A stretch of DNA of 64,000 bases from Pseudomonas shahriarae (GTDB taxonomy: Bacteria > Pseudomonadota > Gammaproteobacteria > Pseudomonadales > Pseudomonadaceae): NCBI RefSeq assembly GCF_014268455.2, contig NZ_CP077085.1:1860001-1924000 (forward strand). The letters run 5' to 3'. The notes under the pieces were generated by a model. That model was not told where the DNA came from. It did not search any database and saw only the letters and a program-made list of their open reading frames with translations. Of the stretch, positions 1 to 8,322 are shown in pieces. The translations under genes and the position numbers were made by a program. Numbering within the stretch: the stretch's first letter is position 1; every line of letters begins with the position of its first letter.

Positions 1-685
1 CGCCGCAATCGGTACTGATGGTCGCATCAAGGTTACGTCTGAAGATGGCAACGATGTCAAACTGACCAACACTGTCAGCGGCTCGCTGTCGCAACTGGGT
101 TTGGCTGCAGGTACCTCCCAAGCCAAACTGACCGAAGACACTTCGATCAGCCTGAACGGCGTAGAAGTCAAATTCAAGAAGGGCGATACCAGCGACGCGA
201 TCGTAGCTTCGATCAACAGCGCCAGCACCGGTGTTATGGCTAGCAAAGCTGCTGACGGTACTCTGTCGCTGTTCGCTGACAAGAACATCGTTATCGCTGA
301 CGGTAGCGCAGGTACCGGTCTGGAGAAACTGGGTCTGACAGCTGGCACCACTACCGCTGTTACCCTGGAAACCACCGTTTCCGACCTGAACATCCTGTCC
401 GCCGCTTCGTCCCAGCAAGCCATCCAGGCCCTGGACGACGCCATGCAGCAGATCGACAGCCAGCGTTCGCAGCTGGGTGCGGTGCAAAACCGTTTCGCCA
501 GCACCGTGGCCAACCTGCAGAGCATTTCGCAGAACTCCTCGGCTGCCAAAGGCCGCGTAGAAGACGCTGACTTCGCTTCCGAAGCCGCTGAACTGACCAA
601 GCAACAAACCCTGCAACAGGCTTCCACTGCGATCCTGTCCCAGGCCAACCAACTGCCATCCGCTGTACTGAAGCTGCTTCAGTAA
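1..685 (+). CDS. fliC: Flagellin, C-terminal part (5' end outside window)
   Basis: Structural subunit of the flagellar filament. The frame is open from base 2 and ends at the stop at 683-685, so the start and N-terminal D0/D1 helices lie upstream. The visible part begins in the variable, surface-exposed middle domain, rich in Thr, Ser, Ala and Gly. It ends in the conserved C-terminal D1/D0 helices, including the stretch around QQIDSQRSQLGAVQNRF and the tail ending SAVLKLLQ, both typical of bacterial flagellins. The position just before flaG and fliD is usual for Pseudomonas. In this genus fliC is normally transcribed by FliA (sigma-28), but that promoter is not in the window. Identity is certain; the total length is unknown. 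Confidence 0.97.
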   Translation, partial: AAIGTDGRIKVTSEDGNDVKLTNTVSGSLSQLGLAAGTSQAKLTEDTSISLNGVEVKFKKGDTSDAIVASINSASTGVMASKAADGTLSLFADKNIVIADGSAGTGLEKLGLTAGTTTAVTLETTVSDLNILSAASSQQAIQALDDAMQQIDSQRSQLGAVQNRFASTVANLQSISQNSSAAKGRVEDADFASEAAELTKQQTLQQASTAILSQANQLPSAVLKLLQ

Positions 686-705
686 TATCGGCTAGCGGTT
701 AATCA

Positions 706-738
706 ACGGGGGGGTGCTAACGTGCCCTTCCGTTTTTT
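706..738 (+). terminator. Probable intrinsic terminator after fliC
   Basis: A 9-bp stem (ACGGGGGGG at 706-714 with CCCTTCCGT at 725-733, two G-U pairs) is followed directly by a run of T. It lies between the fliC stop and the flaG ribosome site, so it may end most fliC transcripts and let a fraction read on into flaG. Confidence 0.6.
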
Positions 739-756
739 CAGTTTGGAGGTGATGAC

Positions 757-1101
757 ATGGACATGAGCATCAAGCTGAACGCGTCATACCCGGCTGCTAC
801 CACCCAGGCTCCCGCCACGGCTGCGACCCAGGCCAAGCCTGTCCCGCAGGCCGAGACCGAACCCGCCGAGGAGCCACAGCGCGTGGCATTGGAAAAAGCT
901 GTTACCGATATGCGTGAGTTTGTGCAGGCTTCACAGCGCAACCTGGATTTTTCCATCGATGACTCCACCGGCAAAGTAGTGGTCAAGGTGATCGCTACCG
1001 ACAGTGGCGAAGTGATTCGACAAATTCCATCGGAGACTGCGCTGAAGCTGGCGCAGAACCTGAGCGATGCCAGCAGCCTGTTGTTTGATACAAGGGCTTG
1101 A
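757..1101 (+). CDS. flaG: FlaG family flagellar protein
   Basis: Small protein (114 aa) of the FlaG family, encoded between flagellin and the filament cap in many polarly flagellated bacteria, where it affects filament length. The N-terminal 45 residues are Ala/Pro/Glu-rich and look disordered. The C-terminal half carries the FlaG core (LDFSIDDSTGKVVVKVI, then a segment ending IRQIPSE), which resembles the end of FliD-interacting FlaG proteins. A strong ribosome site, GGAGGT at 745-750, fixes the ATG at 757. It lies 72 bp after fliC and 83 bp before fliD. Confidence 0.93.
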   Translation: MDMSIKLNASYPAATTQAPATAATQAKPVPQAETEPAEEPQRVALEKAVTDMREFVQASQRNLDFSIDDSTGKVVVKVIATDSGEVIRQIPSETALKLAQNLSDASSLLFDTRA

Positions 1102-1103
1102 GT

Positions 1104-1119
1104 TGGCACGAAACATGTT
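1104..1119 (+). promoter_or_regulatory. Possible sigma-54 promoter for fliD
   Basis: TGGCACG at 1104-1110 matches the -24 element, but the -12 element in register (ATGTT) departs from TTGCT. The position, about 65 bp before fliD, suits an RpoN/FleQ promoter. The weak -12 keeps confidence moderate. Confidence 0.45.
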
Positions 1120-1184
1120 TCTGATTGCTGCTTGGGCGTTCGTACGCCAAAAAAGCGGCAACCGCAGGACAAGGAGAGTAGCAA

Positions 1185-2549
1185 ATGGCTAGTTCAACGA
1201 TTTCCGGCCCAGGTTCGGGCTACGACACCCAAGCCATCGTCAAGGCGTTGGTGGGGGCCGAACGCGCGCCCAAAGAGGCGCAGATCACCGCCCAGCAGAA
1301 AGACGCCACCGTCAAACTGTCGGCCGTGGGCTCTGTGAAAACGGCGCTGGAAGCCTACCAGGCGGCAATCACCAAGTTGAACAACCAGTCCGCCTTCAAT
1401 GGTCTGGCCGCCACGACCTCCGAAGAAAAAAACGCCAAGGTCACCCTGGGTGACGGCGCGGCCCCTGGCAAATACGTCCTTAAGGTGGAGAATCTGGCGA
1501 CCTCGTCCAAGGTCTCCAGCAAAGTCATCGAAGGTGGCGCCTCGGGCAAGGCCAACGCTAGCGATGAGACTCAGACGCTGACGATTACCCAGTCGGGTAA
1601 AAACTACGATGTATTGGTGCCTGGAGGCGCGACCTTGCAAGAGGTTCGCGAATCCATCAATACCCAGCTTTCTGCCCAGGGCATCAGTGCCAACGTTCTG
1701 AGTGACTCCAACGGCGGGCGCCTGATCTTGACCTCCAGCACTAGCGGTGTAGGCACCGACATCACCCTCAGTGGTGACTCGGAGCTGGCGGTCGGTTATG
1801 ACAAGGGTACGTCGCCGGTGAACGCCATATACTCCATCGATGATGTCGTGATGGAGTCCACCAGCAACAAGATCACTTCCGCGATCAGCGGCGTGACCCT
1901 GGAGCTGCTGGATGGTGACCTGGAAAAAAAGGTTACGCTGACCGTAGCCAGCAACACCGACACCCTGAAGACCTCGGTGCAGTCGTTCGTCACCGCCTAC
2001 AACGCGCTGATGACTGCCATCAACACCCAGACCAAGGTCACCGCCACCGGCGATGCTTCCACCACTACAGCGGGGGCCTTGACCGGTGATGCGTCGATGC
2101 GTCAGTTGGTCTCCAGCCTGCGTTCCGAGCTGGTCAACGGCAAGGGTGTGGGCAGCATTAGCAGTCTGGCCCAGATGGGCATCACCACTGACCAGAAAAC
2201 CGGCTTGTTGAGCCTGGAAGACAAGGCGTGGGACAAGGCTGTGGTCAAGGGCGCAGGCGATATCGCCAAGATGTTCACCGGCGACACCGGCCTGATCACG
2301 CGCATGAACAAGGCGACCAGCAGCTATGTCGGTACCACCGGCACCCTGGCGACCCGTGCGACAGATCTCAACAACAAGCTGACTGATCTGACCACTGAAA
2401 AGGTTGACCTGGACCGCCGCATGGAAGCCCTGCAGAAGTCCCTGTCGGCCAAGTACACCGCCATGGACACGATGATCGCGCAGATCAACTCCCGCAGTTC
2501 CAGCATCATGACCACCCTCAACGCGCTGAACAATCCTAAGTCGAACTGA
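1185..2549 (+). CDS. fliD: Flagellar filament cap protein FliD (HAP2)
   Basis: FliD forms the cap at the filament tip under which flagellin folds. It can also act as a mucin adhesin in Pseudomonas. The protein is 454 aa, typical for the family. The N-terminus (SGPGSGYDTQAIVKALVGAE) is the conserved HAP2 N-terminal region. The middle is a Thr/Ser/Gly-rich beta domain. The C-terminus (about 380-450) is a long heptad-patterned helix with LDRRMEALQKSLSAKYTAMD, typical of the HAP2 C-terminal coiled coil. AAGGAG at 1171-1176 precedes the ATG at 1185. The export chaperones fliS and fliT follow. Confidence 0.97.
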   Translation: MASSTISGPGSGYDTQAIVKALVGAERAPKEAQITAQQKDATVKLSAVGSVKTALEAYQAAITKLNNQSAFNGLAATTSEEKNAKVTLGDGAAPGKYVLKVENLATSSKVSSKVIEGGASGKANASDETQTLTITQSGKNYDVLVPGGATLQEVRESINTQLSAQGISANVLSDSNGGRLILTSSTSGVGTDITLSGDSELAVGYDKGTSPVNAIYSIDDVVMESTSNKITSAISGVTLELLDGDLEKKVTLTVASNTDTLKTSVQSFVTAYNALMTAINTQTKVTATGDASTTTAGALTGDASMRQLVSSLRSELVNGKGVGSISSLAQMGITTDQKTGLLSLEDKAWDKAVVKGAGDIAKMFTGDTGLITRMNKATSSYVGTTGTLATRATDLNNKLTDLTTEKVDLDRRMEALQKSLSAKYTAMDTMIAQINSRSSSIMTTLNALNNPKSN

Positions 2550-2560
2550 TGAATGGTGCG

Positions 2561-2632
2561 CCCGCAGGCCCTGAAAAAGGGCCCGGGCACTCGGTGAGGG
2601 ATTAAAGTTTTTCTCGGTACAGTCGAAAAACT
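2561..2632 (+). other. Two stem-loops between fliD and fliS
   Basis: A GC-rich hairpin (GGCCCT at 567-572 of the 2 kb block with AGGGCC at 578-583, flanked by CCCG and CGGG; 2561-2587) follows fliD but has no adjoining T tract. A second dyad, AGTTTTTC at 2606-2613 and GAAAAACT at 2625-2632, lies 45 bp before fliS. They could protect the fliD message or weaken read-through; I cannot assign a function. Confidence 0.45.
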
Positions 2633-2677
2633 ACTTAAGCAATCCTATTTGACTGTGGCCTGTAACGAGGTAGCAAC

Positions 2678-3067
2678 ATGAACCCTATGAGAGCCCTTCG
2701 CCAATACCAGAAGGTCAATTCCCACGCCCAGATCTCCGAAGCCAGCCCGCACCGTCTGGTGCAGATGCTGATGGAAGGCGGCCTCGATCGCATGGCTCAG
2801 GCCAAGGGCGCATTGAGCCGTGGTGATATCGCCCAGAAGGGCCTGATGCTGGGCAAGGCGATTGAAATCATCTCCGGCCTGCGTGATGGCCTGGAGCCGG
2901 AAAAAGCCGAAGATCCAGCGGCGGTGCAGCAACTGGATGCGTTGTACGAGTACATGAGTAACCGTCTGGTTGAGGCCAATGGCGTCAACGATGCCGACAT
3001 GATCGACGAAGTCGCACGGTTGTTGATTACTGTCAAAAGTGGCTGGGATGCCATCGCGCCACAATAG
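2678..3067 (+). CDS. fliS: Flagellin export chaperone FliS
   Basis: Cytoplasmic chaperone that binds the C-terminal helix of newly made flagellin and prevents its premature polymerisation. The protein (129 aa) is all-helical, as expected for FliS. It starts MNPMRALRQYQKVN, where the Tyr resembles the conserved N-terminal Tyr of the family, followed by SPHRLVQMLMEGGLDRMAQAKGAL, the signature helix. It lies between fliD and the fliT-like gene, probably in one transcript. The ATG at 2678 is preceded by AACGAGG. Confidence 0.96.
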   Translation: MNPMRALRQYQKVNSHAQISEASPHRLVQMLMEGGLDRMAQAKGALSRGDIAQKGLMLGKAIEIISGLRDGLEPEKAEDPAAVQQLDALYEYMSNRLVEANGVNDADMIDEVARLLITVKSGWDAIAPQ

Positions 3068-3092
3068 GGCCGTCGGCCTTGAGGAACACAGC

Positions 3093-3389
3093 ATGAGCCA
3101 CGCACTGCAACGGATCGACGAAACCCGCGACGCCTTGGTTGGCGCGCTGGCAGAGCGCAATTGGGATGCGATCAGCGAATTGGACATGGGCTGCCGTGTC
3201 TGGATCGACGAGGTGCTCAGCGAAGCGCCGGTGGACGAGGACGCGCTGCGGGAGAAGCTGGAGAGCCTGTTAGCGGTCTACCAGCAGTTGCTGGAAGTGA
3301 CGACCGGCGAGCGCCAGGCGATATTTGAAGAGATGTCGCAGATCAACCAAGCGAAAAATGCGTCAAAGGTTTACCATCTGTTCGGCTGA
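3093..3389 (+). CDS. fliT: FliT-like flagellar chaperone
   Basis: Small helical protein (98 aa) in the position of fliT, right after fliS. FliT proteins are export chaperones for FliD. The sequence contains heptad-like helices (about 1-30 and 50-85) and no membrane segment. I chose the ATG at 3093 because GAGGA at 3081-3085 gives a good ribosome site; a longer in-frame start at 3039 would overlap the end of fliS. The sequence alone shows only a helical bundle, so the FliT call rests largely on position and size. Confidence 0.8.
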   Translation: MSHALQRIDETRDALVGALAERNWDAISELDMGCRVWIDEVLSEAPVDEDALREKLESLLAVYQQLLEVTTGERQAIFEEMSQINQAKNASKVYHLFG

Positions 3390-3562
3390 TCTGGCTCAGT
3401 TAATCCGAACATGGTGCGTCATAAATTTGACTGTTCGCATAATTTTGACTTAACTAGTGCTATTTTCAGACGTCAGGTATCCGTAGCGCAGAAAACGCCT
3501 ACAGCTATCTAGATTGCCCCGATTCGAGGGCATTTGAGTTTTACTAGGGAAGTTGCTATTGC

Positions 3563-5038
3563 ATGTGGCGTGAAACCAAAATTCTGCTGATCGATGACGA
3601 TAGCGTTCGCCGCCGCGACCTGGCGGTGATTTTGAATTTTCTTGGCGAAGAAAATTTGCCCTGCGGCAGCCATGATTGGCAGCAGGCTGTCAGCTCTTTG
3701 TCGTCGAGCCGTGAAGTCATCTGTGTGCTGATCGGGACGGTAAACGCTCCTGGCGCAGTTCTGGGCCTGTTAAAGACACTCTCAACCTGGGATGAGTTCC
3801 TTCCGGTGTTGCTGATGGGTGATATTTCTTCCGTGGATTTGCCGGAAGACCAGCGCCGCCGTGTACTTTCCACCCTGGAAATGCCCCCCAGCTACAGCAA
3901 ATTGCTCGACTCCCTGCACCGTGCCCAGGTCTATCGCGAGATGTACGACCAGGCCCGCGAGCGCGGACGTCACCGCGAACCCAACCTGTTCCGCAGCCTG
4001 GTCGGCACCAGCCGTGCGATTCAGCACGTGCGCCAGATGATGCAGCAAGTGGCCGATACCGACGCCAGCGTGCTGATCCTCGGCGAGTCAGGCACCGGCA
4101 AGGAAGTGGTCGCACGTAACCTGCATTACCACTCCAAGCGCCGCGACGGACCTTTTGTGCCGGTCAACTGCGGGGCGATCCCGGCAGAACTGCTCGAAAG
4201 CGAACTGTTCGGCCACGAGAAGGGCGCCTTTACCGGGGCGATCACCAGCCGTGCCGGGCGTTTTGAGCTGGCCAACGGTGGCACCCTGTTCCTCGACGAA
4301 ATCGGCGATATGCCATTGCCGATGCAGGTCAAGCTGCTGCGCGTGTTGCAGGAGCGCACCTTCGAGCGCGTGGGCAGCAACAAGACCCAGAGCGTCGATG
4401 TGCGGATCATTGCCGCGACGCACAAGAACCTCGAAAGCATGATCGAGGTCGGCAGCTTCCGCGAAGACCTGTACTACCGCCTCAACGTATTCCCCATCGA
4501 GATGGCCCCGCTGCGCGAGCGTGTGGAAGACATCCCGTTGCTGATGAACGAACTGATCTCGCGCATGGAACACGAAAAGCGCGGCTCGATCCGTTTCAAC
4601 TCCGCCGCGATCATGTCCCTGTGCCGCCACGGCTGGCCGGGCAACGTGCGCGAGCTGGCCAACCTGGTGGAGCGCATGGCAATCATGCATCCATACGGGG
4701 TGATCGGCGTGGTCGAGCTGCCCAAGAAGTTCCGCTATGTCGATGACGAAGACGAACAGCTGGTGGACAGCCTGCGCAGTGATCTCGAGGAGCGGGTGGC
4801 GATCAATGGCCATACCCCGAACTTCGGCGCCACCGCCATGCTGCCGCCCGAAGGCCTGGACCTGAAGGACTACCTCGGCAGCCTCGAACAAGGGCTGATC
4901 CAGCAAGCCTTGGACGACGCCAATGGCATCGTTGCCCGCGCCGCCGAGCGCCTGCGCATCCGCCGCACCACGCTGGTAGAGAAGATGCGCAAGTACGGCA
5001 TGAGCCGTCGTGAAGGTGATGAACAGGCGGATGATTGA
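3563..5038 (+). CDS. fleQ: Flagellar master regulator FleQ (sigma-54 activator, c-di-GMP responsive)
   Basis: Enhancer-binding ATPase that activates sigma-54 flagellar promoters and controls exopolysaccharide genes in response to c-di-GMP. The 491 aa closely match P. aeruginosa FleQ as I recall it. Domains: N-terminal receiver-like FleQ domain (1-120); AAA+ domain with Walker A GESGTGKE (174-181) and sigma-54 contact loop GAFTGA (221-226); C-terminal Fis-type helix-turn-helix ([21 protein letters not shown]). The receiver-like domain has Gly in CVLIGTV where a phospho-acceptor Asp would sit, so regulation by phosphorylation is unlikely; FleN and c-di-GMP control it in relatives. Monocistronic, with a terminator over its stop codon. 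Confidence 0.98.
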   Translation: MWRETKILLIDDDSVRRRDLAVILNFLGEENLPCGSHDWQQAVSSLSSSREVICVLIGTVNAPGAVLGLLKTLSTWDEFLPVLLMGDISSVDLPEDQRRRVLSTLEMPPSYSKLLDSLHRAQVYREMYDQARERGRHREPNLFRSLVGTSRAIQHVRQMMQQVADTDASVLILGESGTGKEVVARNLHYHSKRRDGPFVPVNCGAIPAELLESELFGHEKGAFTGAITSRAGRFELANGGTLFLDEIGDMPLPMQVKLLRVLQERTFERVGSNKTQSVDVRIIAATHKNLESMIEVGSFREDLYYRLNVFPIEMAPLRERVEDIPLLMNELISRMEHEKRGSIRFNSAAIMSLCRHGWPGNVRELANLVERMAIMHPYGVIGVVELPKKFRYVDDEDEQLVDSLRSDLEERVAINGHTPNFGATAMLPPEGLDLKDYLGSLEQGLIQQALDDANGIVARAAERLRIRRTTLVEKMRKYGMSRREGDEQADD

Positions 5039-5050
5039 CGCCTGTTTTTT
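5022..5050 (+). terminator. Intrinsic terminator overlapping the fleQ stop codon
   Basis: AACAGGCG (5022-5029) pairs perfectly with CGCCTGTT (5039-5046) around a 9-base loop and runs into T residues. The left arm is inside the last codons of fleQ and the stop codon is in the loop. It separates fleQ from fleSR. Confidence 0.85.
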
Positions 5051-5079
5051 AACCTACTGAAAAATAAGGATATTTTTTC

Positions 5080-5095
5080 CGGCACGGGTATTGCT
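5080..5095 (+). promoter_or_regulatory. Sigma-54 promoter of fleSR
   Basis: CGGCACGGGTATTGCT has GG at 5081-5082 and GC at 5093-5094 with the required 10-base spacing. It lies 54 bp before fleS. In P. aeruginosa fleSR is transcribed by RpoN with FleQ, which fits. Confidence 0.85.
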
Positions 5096-5148
5096 ATAGC
5101 ACTCGCAACGTTCCGTTTAACTGACGGTCAGCCAAGCGAGAGAGCACG

Positions 5149-6360
5149 ATGCCCCACGCCGCCCACCTTTCTTCAGTCCCTGACACCCAGGGACTTGTCC
5201 CGTCCGTAGAGCAGATCAGCCGGCAAGGGCTTGAGCAGGCGTTTTCGCTGTTCAGCCAGATGTCCAGCCAGTTGACGGACTCCTACAGCTTGCTGGAAGC
5301 CCGGGTTTCGGAGCTCAAGGGCGAGTTGGCGGTGGTCAGTGCCCAGCGCATGCAAGAGCTGGCCGAGAAAGAGCGCCTGGCCAACCGTCTGCAAAACCTT
5401 CTCGACCTGTTACCCGGTGGCGTGATCGTGATCGACGACCAGGGCCGCGTACGCGAAGCCAACCCCGCGGCCTGCGACCTGCTGGGCCTGCCGCTGGAAG
5501 GCGAGCTGTGGCGCCATGTCATCACGCGCTGCTTTGCCCCCCGTGAAGACGACGGCCACGAAATTTCCCTCAAGGATGGGCGCCGCCTGTCCATCGCCAC
5601 CCGTTCCCTGGACGCTGAGCCCGGCCAACTGGTGCTGCTCAACGACCTGACGGAAACCCGGCACCTCCAAGACCAATTGGCGCGCCATGAGCGCCTGTCG
5701 TCCCTGGGGCGGATGGTTGCTTCTTTGGCGCATCAGATTCGCACACCGCTGTCCGCCGCGTTGATCTACGCCAGTCATTTGACTGATGAACAATTGCCGG
5801 CCGCCACCCATCAGCGGTTTGCCGGACGGCTCAAGGAGCGCCTGCATGAGTTGGAGCACCAGGTACGCGACATGCTGGTCTTCGCCCGGGGCGAGTTGCC
5901 GCTGACCGACCGGGTCACGCCTGCCGCCTTGCTGCAGGCGCTGCAGGCCGCCGCTGCCACCCATGTCCAGGAAGCCTCGGTGCGCTGGCAGTGCGACAGT
6001 CATTGGGGTGAGTTGCTGTGTAACCGCGACACCCTGGTGGGTGCGCTGCTCAACCTGATCGAAAACGCCAGCCAGGCCAGCGGCCCGGGTGCGCGCCTCA
6101 AAGTGCACCTGTACAGCCGTGAGCAAACCCTGCGCCTGTGCATCAGTGACAGCGGCAGTGGGATTGATCCGGCGGTGTTGCAGCGCCTGGGTGAACCCTT
6201 TTTTACCACCAAGACCAATGGCACCGGTCTCGGGCTGACCGTGGTCAAGGCAGTGGCCCGTGCCCATCAGGGAGAATTGCACTTGCGTTCCCGTGTGGGG
6301 CGCGGCACCTGTGCATTGATAACGCTGCCGCTGTTTTCCGGCGCGGCCAGCGCGGAGTAA
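5149..6360 (+). CDS. fleS: Flagellar sensor histidine kinase FleS
   Basis: Kinase of the FleS/FleR pair that switches on class III flagellar genes (hook, rod and related parts). The protein has 403 aa and no membrane segment, so it is cytosolic. Order: helical N-terminus (20-85), PAS domain (about 85-170), phospho-acceptor helix with LAHQIRTPLSA (His195), then the ATPase domain with N-box LIENASQASG, DSGSGID and GTGLGLTVVK. Its partner fleR follows after 105 bp that contain a REP-type palindrome. FleS is thought to sense an internal assembly or energy cue; the signal is unknown. Confidence 0.97.
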   Translation: MPHAAHLSSVPDTQGLVPSVEQISRQGLEQAFSLFSQMSSQLTDSYSLLEARVSELKGELAVVSAQRMQELAEKERLANRLQNLLDLLPGGVIVIDDQGRVREANPAACDLLGLPLEGELWRHVITRCFAPREDDGHEISLKDGRRLSIATRSLDAEPGQLVLLNDLTETRHLQDQLARHERLSSLGRMVASLAHQIRTPLSAALIYASHLTDEQLPAATHQRFAGRLKERLHELEHQVRDMLVFARGELPLTDRVTPAALLQALQAAAATHVQEASVRWQCDSHWGELLCNRDTLVGALLNLIENASQASGPGARLKVHLYSREQTLRLCISDSGSGIDPAVLQRLGEPFFTTKTNGTGLGLTVVKAVARAHQGELHLRSRVGRGTCALITLPLFSGAASAE

Positions 6361-6378
6361 AGAACACGCATACGACCT

Positions 6379-6407
6379 GTGGCGAGGGGGCTTGCCCCCC
6401 TCACCAC
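6379..6407 (+). repeat. REP-like palindrome between fleS and fleR
   Basis: GTGGCGAGGGGGCTTGCCCC and the following CCTCACCAC form a GC-rich hairpin typical of short dispersed Pseudomonas palindromes. It has no T tract, so it is more likely a REP relative than a terminator within the fleSR operon. Confidence 0.6.
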
Positions 6408-6465
6408 GGGGCACCAAATGCAGCTGCCTTTTCAAAAACCTTGAAAAGGATGGGAGTAAGGATAA

Positions 6466-7845
6466 ATGGCTATCAAGGTTTTACTGGTTGAAGACGATCG
6501 CGCCCTGCGTGAAGCACTGGCTGACACGCTGCTGTTGGCGGGCCATGACTATCGGGCGGTCGGTTCGGCCGAGGAAGCCTTGCAGGCCGTGGAGCAAGAG
6601 TCCTTCAGCCTGGTGGTCAGCGACGTCAACATGCCCGGCATGGACGGCCACCAGTTGCTAGGCCTGCTGCGCGCACGCCAGCCGCAACTGCCGGTGCTGT
6701 TGATGACCGCCCACGGCGCGGTGGAGCGCGCCGTCGATGCCATGCGCCAGGGCGCGGCAGACTACCTGGTCAAGCCCTTCGAACCCAAGGCCCTGATTGA
6801 GCTGGTGGCGCGCCATGCGCTTGGCGTCGTGGGTGTTGCAGACGGCGAGGGCCCGATTGCTGTCGAGCCGGCCAGTGCGCAATTGCTGGAGCTGGCGGCC
6901 AAGGTCGCCCGCAGTGATTCCACGGTGCTGATCTCCGGCGAGTCCGGCACCGGCAAGGAGGTGTTGGCGCGCTACATCCACCAGCAATCTCACCGCGCCA
7001 GCCAGCCGTTTATCGCGATCAACTGCGCGGCGATCCCCGACAACATGCTCGAAGCCACCTTGTTCGGCCATGAAAAGGGCTCGTTCACCGGCGCCATCGC
7101 CGCCCAGGCCGGCAAGTTCGAGCAGGCCGATGGCGGCACCATCCTGCTCGACGAAATCTCCGAAATGCCCCTGGGCCTGCAAGCCAAGCTGCTGCGCGTG
7201 CTGCAAGAGCGCGAAGTGGAGCGGGTGGGCGCGCGCAAGCCGATCCAGCTGGATATCCGCGTGGTCGCCACCACCAACCGCGACCTTGCTGGCGAAGTGG
7301 CAGCAGGGCGCTTCCGCGAAGATCTGTTCTATCGGCTCTCGGTGTTCCCGTTGGCCTGGCGCCCGTTGCGTGAACGCCCGGCCGATATCGTGCCGCTGGC
7401 CGAGCGCCTGTTGAGCAAGCACGTCAATAAAATGAAGCACGCTCAGGCGCGCCTGTCGGCCGAAGCCCAGGCTTGCCTGATCAGTTACCCATGGCCCGGC
7501 AACGTGCGCGAGCTGGACAACGCGATCCAGCGCGCGCTGATTTTGCAGCAGGGCGGCCTGATCCAGCCCCAGGACTTCTGCCTGGCCGTCGGCGCCGGTA
7601 GCGCGCCAATGCCGAGCCTGGCCCCGGCCCCACAGGAAAGCGCCCCGGCCGAGGCCGCTGGCGGTCTTGGTGACGACCTGCGTCGCCGTGAATTCCAGAT
7701 GATCATCGACACCCTGCGCGCCGAGCGTGGCCGCCGCAAAGAAGCGGCCGAGCGCCTGGGCATCAGCCCGCGCACCCTGCGCTACAAGCTGGCGCAAATG
7801 CGCGATGCCGGGATGGATGTGGAAGCATTCCTTTTCGCGAGCTGA
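6466..7845 (+). CDS. fleR: Sigma-54 response regulator FleR
   Basis: Response regulator and enhancer-binding ATPase paired with FleS. The 459 aa contain a receiver domain with Asp53 as phospho-acceptor (VVSDVNMPGMDG), an AAA+ domain with Walker A GESGTGKE (158-165) and the sigma-54 loop GSFTGA at about 205-210 (the more usual form is GAFTGA), and a C-terminal Fis-type DNA-binding domain (EAAERLGISPRTLRYKLAQM). AAGGATGGGAGTAAGGATAA before the ATG gives a purine-rich ribosome site. In P. aeruginosa FleR activates operons such as flgBCDE and filament-associated genes, none of which lie here. Confidence 0.97.
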   Translation: MAIKVLLVEDDRALREALADTLLLAGHDYRAVGSAEEALQAVEQESFSLVVSDVNMPGMDGHQLLGLLRARQPQLPVLLMTAHGAVERAVDAMRQGAADYLVKPFEPKALIELVARHALGVVGVADGEGPIAVEPASAQLLELAAKVARSDSTVLISGESGTGKEVLARYIHQQSHRASQPFIAINCAAIPDNMLEATLFGHEKGSFTGAIAAQAGKFEQADGGTILLDEISEMPLGLQAKLLRVLQEREVERVGARKPIQLDIRVVATTNRDLAGEVAAGRFREDLFYRLSVFPLAWRPLRERPADIVPLAERLLSKHVNKMKHAQARLSAEAQACLISYPWPGNVRELDNAIQRALILQQGGLIQPQDFCLAVGAGSAPMPSLAPAPQESAPAEAAGGLGDDLRRREFQMIIDTLRAERGRRKEAAERLGISPRTLRYKLAQMRDAGMDVEAFLFAS

Positions 7846-7899
7846 GATACACATCAGCTGACAAGGTTTGTCGGCTTTTCTTACGAGTTGCCAAGGAGC

Positions 7900-7915
7900 T
7901 GGCACCCTTGTTGCT
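7900..7915 (+). promoter_or_regulatory. Sigma-54 promoter of fliEFGHIJ
   Basis: TGGCACCCTTGTTGCT is a near-perfect sigma-54 element (GG at 7901-7902, GC at 7913-7914), 62 bp before fliE. It is expected to depend on FleQ. Confidence 0.92.
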
Positions 7916-7976
7916 ACTACCCGTACTAACCGCTGCGTAGTGTCAAAAAATTGCGGGTCGTCGGAGAGAGAAGTTC

Positions 7977-8306
7977 ATGAGCCAAGGTGTTGAGTTCAAT
8001 CGGTTGATGTTGGATATGCGATCCATGCAAATGGACGCCATGTCCCAGCCGAAATCCGTCGCACAAGCGCCGGAATTGGGCCAAAGCAGCTTTGCCGATA
8101 TGCTCGGTCAAGCCATCAACAAAGTCAGCGATACCCAGCAGGCCTCCAGCCAACTGTCGACGGCCTTTGAAATCGGCAAGAGCGGCGTGGACCTCACCGA
8201 CGTGATGATCGCTTCGCAGAAAGCCAGCGTTTCCTTCCAGGCCTTGACCCAGGTGCGTAACAAGCTGGTTCAGGCTTATCAAGACATCATGCAGATGCCG
8301 GTTTAA
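7977..8306 (+). CDS. fliE: Hook-basal body junction protein FliE
   Basis: FliE links the MS ring (FliF) to the rod and is the first substrate of the flagellar export machine. The protein is 109 aa, usual for the family. The C-terminal half ([22 protein letters not shown] and [34 protein letters not shown]) is the conserved helical core that resembles rod proteins. GGAGAGAGAAGTTC precedes the ATG. It heads the fliEFGHIJ operon. Confidence 0.97.
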   Translation: MSQGVEFNRLMLDMRSMQMDAMSQPKSVAQAPELGQSSFADMLGQAINKVSDTQQASSQLSTAFEIGKSGVDLTDVMIASQKASVSFQALTQVRNKLVQAYQDIMQMPV

Positions 8307-8322
8307 GGACGAGATTTAAGTC

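Noticed and set aside
3427..3466. Sigma-70 promoter for fleQ from two TTGACT boxes
   Set aside because: Neither box has a -10 element at an acceptable distance, so I could not fix a promoter although one must be present.
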